Of a stretch of DNA of 64,000 nt, positions 54,067 to 62,793 are shown piece by piece (positions within the stretch are counted from its first letter, which is position 1; each line of letters begins with the position of its first letter). The position numbers and the translations under genes were made by a program. This DNA comes from Bacteroidia bacterium (GTDB lineage Bacteria; Bacteroidota; Bacteroidia; J057). Under the pieces are notes generated by a model. The model had not been told where the DNA came from. It saw only the letters and a program-made list of their open reading frames with translations, and did no database searches. The stretch lies in assembly GCA_033391075.1 (NCBI GenBank), contig JAWPMV010000005.1:434001-498000 (forward strand), read 5' to 3'.

Positions 54067-56304
54067 ATGCATAGAACATTTACCCGATATATCCTGCTCC
54101 TGTTCCTTATGTTGCTTGCTGGCAAAAGCATGGCGCAGGAAGAGGTATATATTTCTCTGACTGAATCTTATAGTCAGGAACTTACGCAGGAAAATGTTCG
54201 CCCCTTTATTAAGTTTTATGAGGACCTTGAAAGCAATCTCAGCTATGCGGATGTATTGATGTCCTATGTGCAGGGAGAATTTAAAGGACATACTCTCCAT
54301 GACTCTCTTTACAACCCCAGCCAGAAAAGTACCTGGTGGATGGCGGTTCCGCTCAAAAGCAATGCAAGTGGATGGAAAGAATACTGGTTCAATGCCGGGG
54401 GAGAATTTCTCGTCTGGGACAGTATAAATATTTATACCCTTTATTCAGATAAATCAGTACAGGAACAAAGGACAGGTCGAATGATGGATCGATCTGAATG
54501 GAAAGCTCCGGTACATCCCAATTATTTTTCTGTAAGACTTGATCCCGGAGATAGCGCTTTGGTATTGCTGGCCATGACCAATTATGATAAAGCGCATCTT
54601 ACACCGGATCAGCTGTACTTTGAAGCCATAGATTTTCAAAAGGAGTTGCAAGCCAATCTTACCGAAAGATTTACCGTAGGCCTGTTTTTGGGGATTCTGA
54701 GTATACAATTGCTCTTCTTTCTCCTCTTTTTCATGATTACCAAGGATGACACCTTTGGCTATTACGTCTTGTACATCCTGGGGCTGACAGGAGTCGTATT
54801 CTTTACGGCCCAGACAGATTTTCATCTCCTGCGCCTCAATCTCTCTATGGCATTTATCATCTCAGCAGTCTTTGTCCTTTTCGCGATCATAGGTTTGCTG
54901 AGATTTTCGATTTCATACTTAAATATCAAAGAGAAATTGCCCGCCTGGGGTGCGCCTGTCAGATGGTTTGAACGAACCATTATCTGCCTGACAATCTTTC
55001 TGATGTTGGCAATAGGAACGTTTGTAAAAACGGGAGATACCTCCCTCAGTACAGAAGATGGCTTGATGAGTGTCCTCTTTATTTTAGGCATACTCCTCTA
55101 CATCCTCATGTTTGTGTTGCTGGGAATAACTCTTTTATATTGGGGCGTACAGATGATGCGGGTGGGTCTAAGACCTGCACGTTTTTACCTCATGGGTAAT
55201 TCTGTCTTTATCCTGGGAGTCCTTTTGTATATCCTCTCAATTTTCCTTTCCATCGGTCAAATAGAAATAAGAGAAACCCTGTCCAGCATGGAGCTGATTC
55301 GAGGAGGAATCATCTTGCAACTTTGTCTTTTTGCAGTTGCGCTTGGAGCCAAAAGAAACCTCCTGGAGAAAGAAAAACGCGATGCCCTGGAAGATAAATT
55401 GAAGCTGGAAGAGATTGTAAGTGCAGCATCTTCCCGCTTTGTGCCCTACGATATTCTTAGGATACTTGGAAGGACAGATATCACGGAAGTAGCCCTGGGA
55501 GATCAGGTAGAGCAAAATTCGACCGTCTTCTTTTCTGATATTCGGAATTATACCACCTTATCTGAAAAGCTTAGCCCACAGGAAACCTTCAAATTCCTCA
55601 ATACTTATTTAGGTAGGGTAGGGCCGATCATAGAAAGTTATGGAGGTTTTGTGAACCAGTTTCTGGGAGATGGGATCATGGCTTTGTTTATGGAAGAGAC
55701 CTTGCAACTCAGTTCCAGTGAAAATACCCTGCGGGCAGCGATAAAAATTCAGGAAGAAATTCTGGAATTTAACCGGACCAACCATAGTTTCGATATACAG
55801 GAGCTACGCATGGGGATCGGTATACATCATGGTCCTTTGATGGTTGGTATAATAGGAGATGAGCAGCGTATGGATATAGGAGTAGTTTCAGATACCGTAA
55901 ATACTGCTTCACGCATGGAAGGATTGACCAAGATATTCGGTGCCTCTATCATTTTGAGTGAAGTTTCCTATAGAGAACTTAAAGAACCGGAATCCTATAC
56001 CTTCCGCTATCTTGGGAAAGTGAAAGTGAAAGGCCGTCAGCAAGCCCTGGGGATTTACGATTGCTATGATGCTGAAAATTCTATGGTCTTTGAGCAAAAA
56101 GCAGAATCCCGTATTCTATTTGAAGAAGGATTGGAAGCATACTTTGCCAAAGATTTTAAATATGCGGGCAGGGCTTTTGAAGAAGTGCTTACAAATTTCC
56201 CAGAGGATAATGCTGCTAAATTTTACCTCACCCAAACGAAAGGCCACCTCATCGAAGGAACTCCCGAGGGATGGAATGGTGTGCTTCTGATGAACAAAAA
56301 ATAA
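54067..56304 (+). CDS. 7TM class III adenylate/guanylate cyclase with altered specificity residue
   Basis: A 745-residue membrane protein. A signal peptide (LLLFLMLLAGKSMAQ) precedes an extracytoplasmic beta domain of the 7TMR-DISM extracellular type (about 25-190). Seven transmembrane helices follow at about 205-420, then a short coiled coil. The class III cyclase catalytic domain (about 475-660) has metal ligands Asp491 (FFSDIRNYTTL) and Asp535 (FLGDGIMALF), VNTA and Arg in ASRME. The residue that is Lys in adenylate cyclases (KxxG) is Gln531 here, so specificity is uncertain. A C-terminal TPR-like pair ends the protein. It forms an operon with the ATPase whose ATG is 3 bp after its stop. 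Confidence 0.88.
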   Translation: MHRTFTRYILLLFLMLLAGKSMAQEEVYISLTESYSQELTQENVRPFIKFYEDLESNLSYADVLMSYVQGEFKGHTLHDSLYNPSQKSTWWMAVPLKSNASGWKEYWFNAGGEFLVWDSINIYTLYSDKSVQEQRTGRMMDRSEWKAPVHPNYFSVRLDPGDSALVLLAMTNYDKAHLTPDQLYFEAIDFQKELQANLTERFTVGLFLGILSIQLLFFLLFFMITKDDTFGYYVLYILGLTGVVFFTAQTDFHLLRLNLSMAFIISAVFVLFAIIGLLRFSISYLNIKEKLPAWGAPVRWFERTIICLTIFLMLAIGTFVKTGDTSLSTEDGLMSVLFILGILLYILMFVLLGITLLYWGVQMMRVGLRPARFYLMGNSVFILGVLLYILSIFLSIGQIEIRETLSSMELIRGGIILQLCLFAVALGAKRNLLEKEKRDALEDKLKLEEIVSAASSRFVPYDILRILGRTDITEVALGDQVEQNSTVFFSDIRNYTTLSEKLSPQETFKFLNTYLGRVGPIIESYGGFVNQFLGDGIMALFMEETLQLSSSENTLRAAIKIQEEILEFNRTNHSFDIQELRMGIGIHHGPLMVGIIGDEQRMDIGVVSDTVNTASRMEGLTKIFGASIILSEVSYRELKEPESYTFRYLGKVKVKGRQQALGIYDCYDAENSMVFEQKAESRILFEEGLEAYFAKDFKYAGRAFEEVLTNFPEDNAAKFYLTQTKGHLIEGTPEGWNGVLLMNKK

Positions 56305-56306
56305 TC

Positions 56307-57098
56307 ATGAATTTTCTTTCCTCCATTTCCCTGAAAGAACATGAGGAAAGGGGTTTCCCTTTTGACCTCCCCCTGATACAGGAACTGGGAGAATTGAAGT
56401 TTCACAAACAGGTAAGCTTTTTTATTGGAGAAAATGGCTCTGGTAAATCTACTTTGCTGGAAAGCCTGGCAGCAGGCATCGGTTTGCCTGCCATTGGCAG
56501 CAGTGATGTGAGTCAGGATGCCAGCCTGGGGCCAGCAAGACGCTTAGGAAGGAAAATCCGATTTAGGTGGAAGAAGAAAACCCGTAGAGGGTTTTTCCTC
56601 CGAGCTGAAGATTTTTTCGGTTTTACCAAAAGGCTGAATCAGCTTCAGCAGGACTTTGAAGGAGACATTGCCGATCTGGAGGGGGAGTTGGAGGGCTATG
56701 GACTTCAATTGGCTAAGGGAGCAATTATGGGGCAGAAGCGGGCGATTACGGATCGATATGGAGCGGATTTGGATGAAAATTCTCATGGAGAGAGTTTCCT
56801 CAAACTTTTTCAGGCCCGTTTTACCCAGCCGGGTATATATCTCCTGGATGAACCTGAAGCACCCTTATCTCCTCAGCGGCAATTGGCCTTGATTAGCATG
56901 ATCAAGGAAATGTGTGAAAACAAGCAGGCTCAGTTTATTATAGCTACCCATTCACCTATCCTTATGGCCTATCCCGGAGCTAGCATTTTTGAGTTTAAAG
57001 AAGGAAAAATCTCGGAGGTTCCTTATGATGAAACCGAGCATGTGATACTCACCCGAAATTTTTTGAATAATCCGGAATTGTATTTGAGGCATTTGTAG
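56307..57098 (+). CDS. AAA/ABC-type ATPase
   Basis: A 263-residue soluble ATPase. Walker A is FIGENGSGKST (about 33-43), the Q-loop/arch is short, Walker B is GIYLLDEPEAPLSP (Glu after Asp for catalysis) and the switch His is in FIIATHSPILMAY. The insert between Walker A and B has a helical region. This is the RecF/Smc-like AAA_23/AAA_21 kind, often annotated as an ABC transporter ATPase, but no permease is nearby. I choose ATG 56307 rather than the earlier in-frame ATG at 56271, which would overlap the cyclase. Its tight coupling to the cyclase suggests joint expression; function is unknown. Confidence 0.82.
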   Translation: MNFLSSISLKEHEERGFPFDLPLIQELGELKFHKQVSFFIGENGSGKSTLLESLAAGIGLPAIGSSDVSQDASLGPARRLGRKIRFRWKKKTRRGFFLRAEDFFGFTKRLNQLQQDFEGDIADLEGELEGYGLQLAKGAIMGQKRAITDRYGADLDENSHGESFLKLFQARFTQPGIYLLDEPEAPLSPQRQLALISMIKEMCENKQAQFIIATHSPILMAYPGASIFEFKEGKISEVPYDETEHVILTRNFLNNPELYLRHL

Positions 57099-57132
57099 GA
57101 GCTCCCGCTTTCATCACTTAAATTTTCCATTT

Positions 57133-57165
57133 CTTGTTCCTTGTTCATACTTTCCCTTAATTTTG
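57133..57165 (+). promoter_or_regulatory. Predicted promoter of the KilA-N gene
   Basis: CTTG (57133-57136), a 21-nt spacer and an exact -7 box TAATTTTG (57158-57165). The ATG is at 57199. This also argues against the earlier TTG start at 57163, which would lie inside the -7 box. Confidence 0.5.
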
Positions 57166-57198
57166 TCTATCCACCTATTAAGCTCTCTTGAAAAAATT

Positions 57199-58002
57199 AT
57201 GGCAGAGAAAATTCAGATTGATGGAAAGGAGATAAGTATAAAATCTGTAAATCAGCAGGATTATATTTCCCTTACAGATATGTCTAATTGGGATAGTTCA
57301 GAATATGCAAGAGATCGGATTCGCAACTGGCTGAAGAATAGAAATACCTTAAATTTTCTGGCTATTTGGGAAAGAGATAATAATCCGGATTTTAATTACG
57401 CCCAAATGGACGTAATTAAACAGGAAGCCCCTGAAAATTCATTTTCATTATCCGCAAAGGCCTATATTCAGATGACAGGCGCTATTGGTATTATATCGAA
57501 AGCGGGAAGATATGGAGGAACATTTGCCCATGTGGACATCGCTTTTGAGTATGGATCCTGGTTAAATGCAGAATTCAAATATAGACTCATCAAGGAATTC
57601 AAGCGGCTCCGATCCGAGGAGATGATGAGGCAGAAACTGGAATGGAATGCAGGTCGTGAGCTTGCCCGTCTCAATTATCCTATACAAACAGCCGCCATAC
57701 AGGAGGTTTCAGGGAGTCTGGCCGAAAAGAAAAGAGGAGGGATATACGCTGAGAATGCTGATATGATCAATAAGATTGTTTTCGGTATGACAGCCAAACA
57801 ATGGAAAGTGCAAAACCCTGATCTGAAAGGCAATATGAGGGATTATGCTTCTGCGAGCCAGAATACAATCCTGGGCAATTTGGAAAGCTTCAATTCTGAA
57901 TTGATTCGGAAAGGAGCCAGTGAAGAAGCCAGAGAAAAAGCTTTGGGTGAAATGGCTGCTTTTCAGGAGAAGATTTTGAATAAAAAATATTTATCAGAAT
58001 AA
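57199..58002 (+). CDS. KilA-N domain protein
   Basis: A 267-residue soluble protein. The KilA-N DNA-binding domain spans about residues 10-130 (YISLTDMSNWDSSEYARDRI, FLAIWERDNNPDFNYAQMD, TGAIGIISKAGRYGGTFAHV, FEYGSWLNAEFKYRLIKEF). A C-terminal region (about 140-265) resembles the partner domain found with KilA-N in phage-type antirepressors (IYAENADMINKIVFGMT, NMRDYASASQNTILGNLESF). These proteins come from phages and mobile DNA but are also free-standing in Bacteroidota chromosomes. No other phage gene is nearby, so it is probably a domesticated regulator. Its start is fixed by the promoter at 57133-57165. Confidence 0.85.
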   Translation: MAEKIQIDGKEISIKSVNQQDYISLTDMSNWDSSEYARDRIRNWLKNRNTLNFLAIWERDNNPDFNYAQMDVIKQEAPENSFSLSAKAYIQMTGAIGIISKAGRYGGTFAHVDIAFEYGSWLNAEFKYRLIKEFKRLRSEEMMRQKLEWNAGRELARLNYPIQTAAIQEVSGSLAEKKRGGIYAENADMINKIVFGMTAKQWKVQNPDLKGNMRDYASASQNTILGNLESFNSELIRKGASEEAREKALGEMAAFQEKILNKKYLSE

Positions 58003-58020
58003 GTTCCAAGTCCTTTTTCA

Positions 58021-59349
58021 ATGAAATATTTGTCTCTCCTTATTCTCAGCCTGCTTTTGCTGGCCTGCGAAGCCAAAAAACCGGAAAGTAGCTTACATGC
58101 ATCTCTTTCTACCCCCAAAGAAGTTGATATGAAACTTTCGAAAATGGATCGGGACCAACTCTATGACAAGATGTTGGGCATGTTGGCAGGTTCTGCTATA
58201 GGTGATGCTATGGGCGCTCCAACAGAAATGTGGGCCAGGCAGGATATTCAATTGGAATATGGGCATGTTGATAGCCTGGATGACATGGTCAGAGAACCAT
58301 CGGCAGAAGGCATCTGGGATTTCAATTTGCAGGCAGGAAGCACTACGGATGATACCCGCTGGAAAGTATTGCTGGCTGATTTCTTGACAGGAACCTCAGC
58401 AAATGTCAAAAACCATCAGGCAGAATTGGGAGCCAAAGCATTTGCAGATCATTTGATCGAACATTACAGCAAAAGCCTGGAAAAGCTAAAAAATACTGAG
58501 GGGCTCGATTTGGAACCCTACGAAGATGGGATGCGGCGTTTAGAGTGGTTGAAAGAATGGATTAAAGTTGCCAGGCCCTATGCAGAGGGAGATATTCAAG
58601 GATATAGTGAAGCTTTGAGTCAATTTTATGGTGGAGAAATGGTGTGCGCAGGAATGCTCTTTGCTCCCATTTTAGGGGCCTACTATCCCGGTGATCCCGA
58701 TTGGGCCTATCAACAAACCTATGAAGCCGATATGTTTGATCTGGGCTATGGGAGGGATATCTCTGGTCTTACGGCTGCTATGGTAGCAGAAGCCTTTAAG
58801 CCAGATGCCAGCCCGGACAGTATTATTCACCTACTCAGAAAAACCGATCCTAAAGGCTATTTCAAGAGTCGCCTGGTAGGGCGAACTTCCTATAAAGTCT
58901 ATCAACAGGCATTGAGGATTGCGCGAGAAGCAAAAGAGATAGATGTAAAATCATTTTTTGAGGGAGATATCCCAGTCAAACTGGCCCTTCCTCTGGAAAC
59001 AAAAGAAGATTCCCTCAAATATGCTCAGTGGAGTACCGCTTATCAAAAGCTGGATCAGGAACTCATGCGTTACCCTTTTCATCCATCAGAGATTTTTATC
59101 GTAAATCATGTAGCTCTTTTGATGAATGAGTTTGATTTTGTTCAAACCCTCGCTTTTGTGATAAATTATGGAAGGGACAATGATACGACAGCTGCGGTAA
59201 CGGGCGCTATCCTGGGAGCTTATTGGGGGGCTGATAAATTACCGGAAGGGATGTTGGCGAAAGTACTGAAAGCAAATTTGGAGCTGGGCTATGACCTGGA
59301 AAAGCTGGCGAGTCGTATGACCCAATCGATTTTAGCTGCAAACTCCTAG
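58021..59349 (+). CDS. ADP-ribosylglycohydrolase-family lipoprotein
   Basis: A 442-residue exported protein with lipobox LLLLAC (Cys16). The ADP-ribosylglycohydrolase fold (about 45-435) shows its metal and substrate motifs: GMLAGSAIGDAMGAPTEMW, STTDDTRWKVLLADFLTG and GRDNDTTAAVTGAILGAYWG. The family removes ADP-ribose from proteins or acts on related glycosides using magnesium; the lipoprotein signal puts this one outside the cytoplasm, where NAD-derived ADP-ribose is unusual, so a nucleoside or glycoside substrate is quite possible. Its stop codon overlaps the stop of the convergent helical gene by 4 bp. The KilA-N gene ends 18 bp upstream. Confidence 0.87.
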   Translation: MKYLSLLILSLLLLACEAKKPESSLHASLSTPKEVDMKLSKMDRDQLYDKMLGMLAGSAIGDAMGAPTEMWARQDIQLEYGHVDSLDDMVREPSAEGIWDFNLQAGSTTDDTRWKVLLADFLTGTSANVKNHQAELGAKAFADHLIEHYSKSLEKLKNTEGLDLEPYEDGMRRLEWLKEWIKVARPYAEGDIQGYSEALSQFYGGEMVCAGMLFAPILGAYYPGDPDWAYQQTYEADMFDLGYGRDISGLTAAMVAEAFKPDASPDSIIHLLRKTDPKGYFKSRLVGRTSYKVYQQALRIAREAKEIDVKSFFEGDIPVKLALPLETKEDSLKYAQWSTAYQKLDQELMRYPFHPSEIFIVNHVALLMNEFDFVQTLAFVINYGRDNDTTAAVTGAILGAYWGADKLPEGMLAKVLKANLELGYDLEKLASRMTQSILAANS

Positions 59350-60797
59350 TCCGGCCTGTAACGTCTTCTCAGACTTTTGCTTAGTTCTTCTATCTTTTCT
59401 GCTATCCAATCCCTCTCAACCAAAAGAGTGGCCTCATAGAAGCTTTCTCGCAAGGCCGGAAGCCTATGTTTATTAACAAACTTCACTTTGGCCAGTCTTC
59501 GCATGTATTTAGCCATATTGAGGTAAGCTTGTTTATTATTATCCGAAAGGGCATTACTTCTTCGTATGTAGGCACTGAAACTTGCACATAGGGAATAAAG
59601 GGCTTCTATTTCCCCACATTCATAATAAGTTTTCATCAAAAGCATGTCATAATTAAGCTTGATGAAGGGATCGATTATCTCCACACGCTGAAGGTATTTC
59701 AGACATTTGCTATACTCCCCTTTAAAGAAATGGAGATTGGCCATATTGTAGTTGAAAACGCCCTTTCGATACTGAGGATCAATACGGTCTTTGTAGGTTT
59801 TTATGAACTGCTCTGTCCACTCTCCTTCCTTTAGTTTCAGCCCCAGGGTAACTACATTTTTATAGAAGAGAGAGGCTACATGCGGGACGTTGAATAAGAT
59901 GTCCAGCTCCAGCATCTCTTTATACAAATCGAACATGTATCGCAGAAATGCCATATTGCCCCGTTTGTATCGATGCGTACAGAAATTGATCAGGCTGGTG
60001 TATAAAGCAGTCAATTCCTCCTTCTCAAACCAATGTGCCTTTTTGGGTAATTCTTTTCTGACTTTGTTAAAATAATTACTGCCATTGGGACTCTGGTGCA
60101 TCATCACGGTTTGGAAATAAATCTCTACTACCGGCCATTCACTCAGGTCTTTCTTTTCACAAAAGGAAATGATCTCTTCTAAGAGCTGAATATCTTCCTC
60201 ATTCGCCAAAACCCTTTGCCTGTTCAGTAAAGCAAATACATAACTCAGTTTCTGCACCAAATAATAAGCATCCAACTGCTCCATTGCATGTTTATAACTG
60301 GTTTCAACACTTCTGTTTTTCAGGTTTACTACATATTCCGTTTTCAATTCCTCCAGTCGGTAACGCTCTCTGAAATAGTTCGCATTCCTAAACGGATGAT
60401 CTGCCAGTATTTCCTCACTTTTTTCAATCAAACGAGGCAAGAATTTATGCAGCTGTTTCTTATAGAGCGCCCGCTTCAATGCCAGCTCTTTGGATAGAAA
60501 AGACTCATTATCTACTTCCTCCTGAGAAAGAAAATCCATGAGAAGATTTAGCAAATACTTATTAAGGGTATAGATCTGGTTGGCTTGAAACTTTTTTCCC
60601 GGATACAAAAGGGAGAAGATTTTTTGATGGTCAAGTTTGGGATGGTCAAATGTAGGATAGTAATCTTTTAAGACTTCAAATAAGGCCGTAGTGTCTTCAT
60701 GACTGTTGAAATAAGGAGAGTGGACAAATTTGTCAAACCTCTTCATTTCTAAGGGACTCAAAGCCTGTAAAACCTGTATGAGTTTCGTGTTTTCCAT
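59346..60797 (-). CDS. Large all-helical hypothetical protein
   Basis: A 483-residue soluble protein with no signal peptide. It is almost entirely helical and reads as TPR- or HEAT-like solenoid units (about 40-440), for example QIYTLNKYLLNLLMDFLSQ, YFNKVRKELPKKAHWFEKEE and LKYLQRVEIIDPFIKLNYDM. The N-terminus ALSPLEMKRFDKFVHSPYF is a conserved feature of a hypothetical family I have met in Saprospirae and related Bacteroidota. No catalytic motif is visible. It shares 4 bp of stop codon with the convergent ADP-ribosylglycohydrolase gene. Upstream is a long AT-rich gap. Function unknown. Confidence 0.7.
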   Translation of the reverse strand: MENTKLIQVLQALSPLEMKRFDKFVHSPYFNSHEDTTALFEVLKDYYPTFDHPKLDHQKIFSLLYPGKKFQANQIYTLNKYLLNLLMDFLSQEEVDNESFLSKELALKRALYKKQLHKFLPRLIEKSEEILADHPFRNANYFRERYRLEELKTEYVVNLKNRSVETSYKHAMEQLDAYYLVQKLSYVFALLNRQRVLANEEDIQLLEEIISFCEKKDLSEWPVVEIYFQTVMMHQSPNGSNYFNKVRKELPKKAHWFEKEELTALYTSLINFCTHRYKRGNMAFLRYMFDLYKEMLELDILFNVPHVASLFYKNVVTLGLKLKEGEWTEQFIKTYKDRIDPQYRKGVFNYNMANLHFFKGEYSKCLKYLQRVEIIDPFIKLNYDMLLMKTYYECGEIEALYSLCASFSAYIRRSNALSDNNKQAYLNMAKYMRRLAKVKFVNKHRLPALRESFYEATLLVERDWIAEKIEELSKSLRRRYRPD

Positions 60798-61262
60798 CTC
60801 ATTTTAAAACTAATCAAGAAAATTGACTATAAAAAATTAAAAAATAATGCAAAATAAATTATATATAAATAATTGATTAATAGTAAATTATGATTTACTA
60901 ATGATATTTAATCTAAATTTATATACTCAGAATAATGAATTATATGTAATTTTTTTCGAAAAATTGAATCTCTACTTTTACTAACAGTTTGGGGCAAAAA
61001 ATAAGATGATAACCAACAGATTTCTTATTGACGTTCAGGTTTTCGATAGCGAGCAGAATTTTTGGTTCTGCTTGTAAAGGACCGAATCCTGAGGGTTCCA
61101 TGAAAGATTTATCATCCATACCCCGTCTGACCCAGCGCTAAAATAAAAGAGCTTCCATTTAGGTGAGTCAGGAAGACAGAAATTTTAGCCTGGGTAAATC
61201 CAAATCCGGACAAATACAAGCGACATACACCCTGAGCGGTATAACATTTAGCTCTATTTACT
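60798..61262. other. AT-rich intergenic region between divergent genes
   Basis: About 465 bp hold the promoters of the helical protein and the methyltransferase. The left half (60800-60960) is extremely AT-rich. A perfect 7-bp hairpin AGCAGAA / TTCTGCT lies at 61052-61072. I see no gene. Confidence 0.5.
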
Positions 61263-62450
61263 ATGAAAAATAGAAACCCCGACTCCTGTTGCTCACTTTG
61301 TCAAAGTAGGTCAATTGAAAGCGTATTCCACCTTGCTCAAGTTCCTACCCAGGATGGGGTAATGTATGATTCTCATAGCGGGGCAAAGTCTGCTCCGCAG
61401 GGTGGAATCGAACTGATCCTTTGCGAGGATTGCGGTTATGTAGAAAATATCGGTTATGAGGATAAAAAGGTAGGTTTTGATGAGTATGACTTTTCCCTTT
61501 CTTTCTCTCCGCTTTTCTCAAACTTTATAGACCAACTCACAGAAGAACTTATTGAAAAACATGAGTTGTGGGGAAAACCTGTCCTCGAGATTGGATGTGG
61601 AGATGGATATTTTCTGAAGAAAATTTGCAGAAAAGCCAAAGCCTGGGGAGTTGGTATAGATCCGGGATACGTAGTTGAGCAAGATAATATTGGAAACTGG
61701 GATCCTATCATAATCCGGGATTACTATGATGATAAACATGCATTGATCAAGCCGGATATAATTTTTTGCAGACATGTTCTTAATGTTAATAAAGATCCTC
61801 TGGGTTTTCTGAAAAGGCTGAGAAAGAACCTGGAAGATCATAAAGACTGCACCATCTATTTTGAGGTGCCCAATGCCAATTACACCTTTGGAGAAAAGGT
61901 CCTTTGGAATGTTGTATTCGAACATAAATCCTGGTTTACAGAAGATTCGCTAAGCCTGCTTTTTGAGTTATGCGGATTTGAAGTTAGTTCGACAGGATTG
62001 TGTTGGAATGATGAGTATTTAATGCTGGAAGCCCGGCCCAGAGATATGGATAAAGCCTATAAATCCAGCATAAATAAGAAGCGCATCCAGTCTTTTGTTG
62101 ATCAGGTCAAAGAATTCAACAAGTATGTAGGAAGCATCCAAACGGAAAGCATAGCTCGGCTCAATGAGATTTCTACAAAGGAAACAAGAACAGTTATGTG
62201 GGGAGCTGGTGCAAGAGGAGTATCCTTTCTGAATATGTTTAAACTGAATGGATTGATAGAATGTGTGGTTGATATAAATCCCATGCGCCAGGGAAAATTC
62301 ATGCCTATATCCGCTCACAAAGTAGTGGCACCTGATGATCTCAAAGAGATAAACCCTGAATTAATCATAATCAATAATCCCACTTATGCAGAGGAAATAA
62401 TGCATCAATCCCGGGAAATAGGACTGGAACCCGAATTTTGGGTGCTTTGA
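61263..62450 (+). CDS. SAM-dependent C-methyltransferase with N-terminal zinc motif
   Basis: A 395-residue cytosolic enzyme. The N-terminal zinc-binding domain (about 1-70) has two Cys pairs, CSLC and CEDC, as in the Methyltransf_13 module of sugar C-methyltransferases. The Rossmann SAM domain lies at about 95-220 with motif I VLEIGCGDGYFLKKI and YFEVPNANYTFGEKVLW. The C-terminal domain (about 290-395, TVMWGAGARGVSFLNMFKL, VVDINPMRQGKFMP) matches the C-methyltransferase C-terminal Rossmann fold. Such three-part enzymes methylate nucleotide-linked sugars in lipopolysaccharide, exopolysaccharide or antibiotic pathways. No sugar-synthesis genes are adjacent. The length fits the family. Confidence 0.88.
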   Translation: MKNRNPDSCCSLCQSRSIESVFHLAQVPTQDGVMYDSHSGAKSAPQGGIELILCEDCGYVENIGYEDKKVGFDEYDFSLSFSPLFSNFIDQLTEELIEKHELWGKPVLEIGCGDGYFLKKICRKAKAWGVGIDPGYVVEQDNIGNWDPIIIRDYYDDKHALIKPDIIFCRHVLNVNKDPLGFLKRLRKNLEDHKDCTIYFEVPNANYTFGEKVLWNVVFEHKSWFTEDSLSLLFELCGFEVSSTGLCWNDEYLMLEARPRDMDKAYKSSINKKRIQSFVDQVKEFNKYVGSIQTESIARLNEISTKETRTVMWGAGARGVSFLNMFKLNGLIECVVDINPMRQGKFMPISAHKVVAPDDLKEINPELIIINNPTYAEEIMHQSREIGLEPEFWVL

Positions 62451-62793
62451 ATTTATGAAATTGTAAATTTTGAATAATGGTATTACTTTTAAATAACAAT
62501 GGTTAAAGAGACTTCTTACTTCTCATAGTGCTCAAAAAGGAAGTGCTTTGTAAAAAAAAGATTAGTGTAAGTGCTTTTAAATCAGAAGTTTGACTCATTA
62601 GATATAGGGCTTGGTCAAATTTGTTTGGATCAGAATCAATAAAATTTGTAATCAATAGAATTCCCGTCATCTTCTAGATTGTAAAGCTTGTCTCAAGGAA
62701 CATCATTGCACTGCTAGTAAACAATCTCTCCTGTATTTTATTTGGGGAAAATACGATCGTATTCCTGAGAATGAATGTGTTAAGAGCTGAACT
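62451..62793. other. Intergenic region
   Basis: About 343 bp before the subtilisin gene. AT-rich, presumably containing its promoter; no gene, repeat or convincing hairpin was seen. Confidence 0.4.

Noticed and set aside
57199-58002. Prophage remnant because of the KilA-N domain
   Set aside because: No integrase, capsid, terminase or lysis gene is nearby; neighbours are ordinary genes with their own signals.
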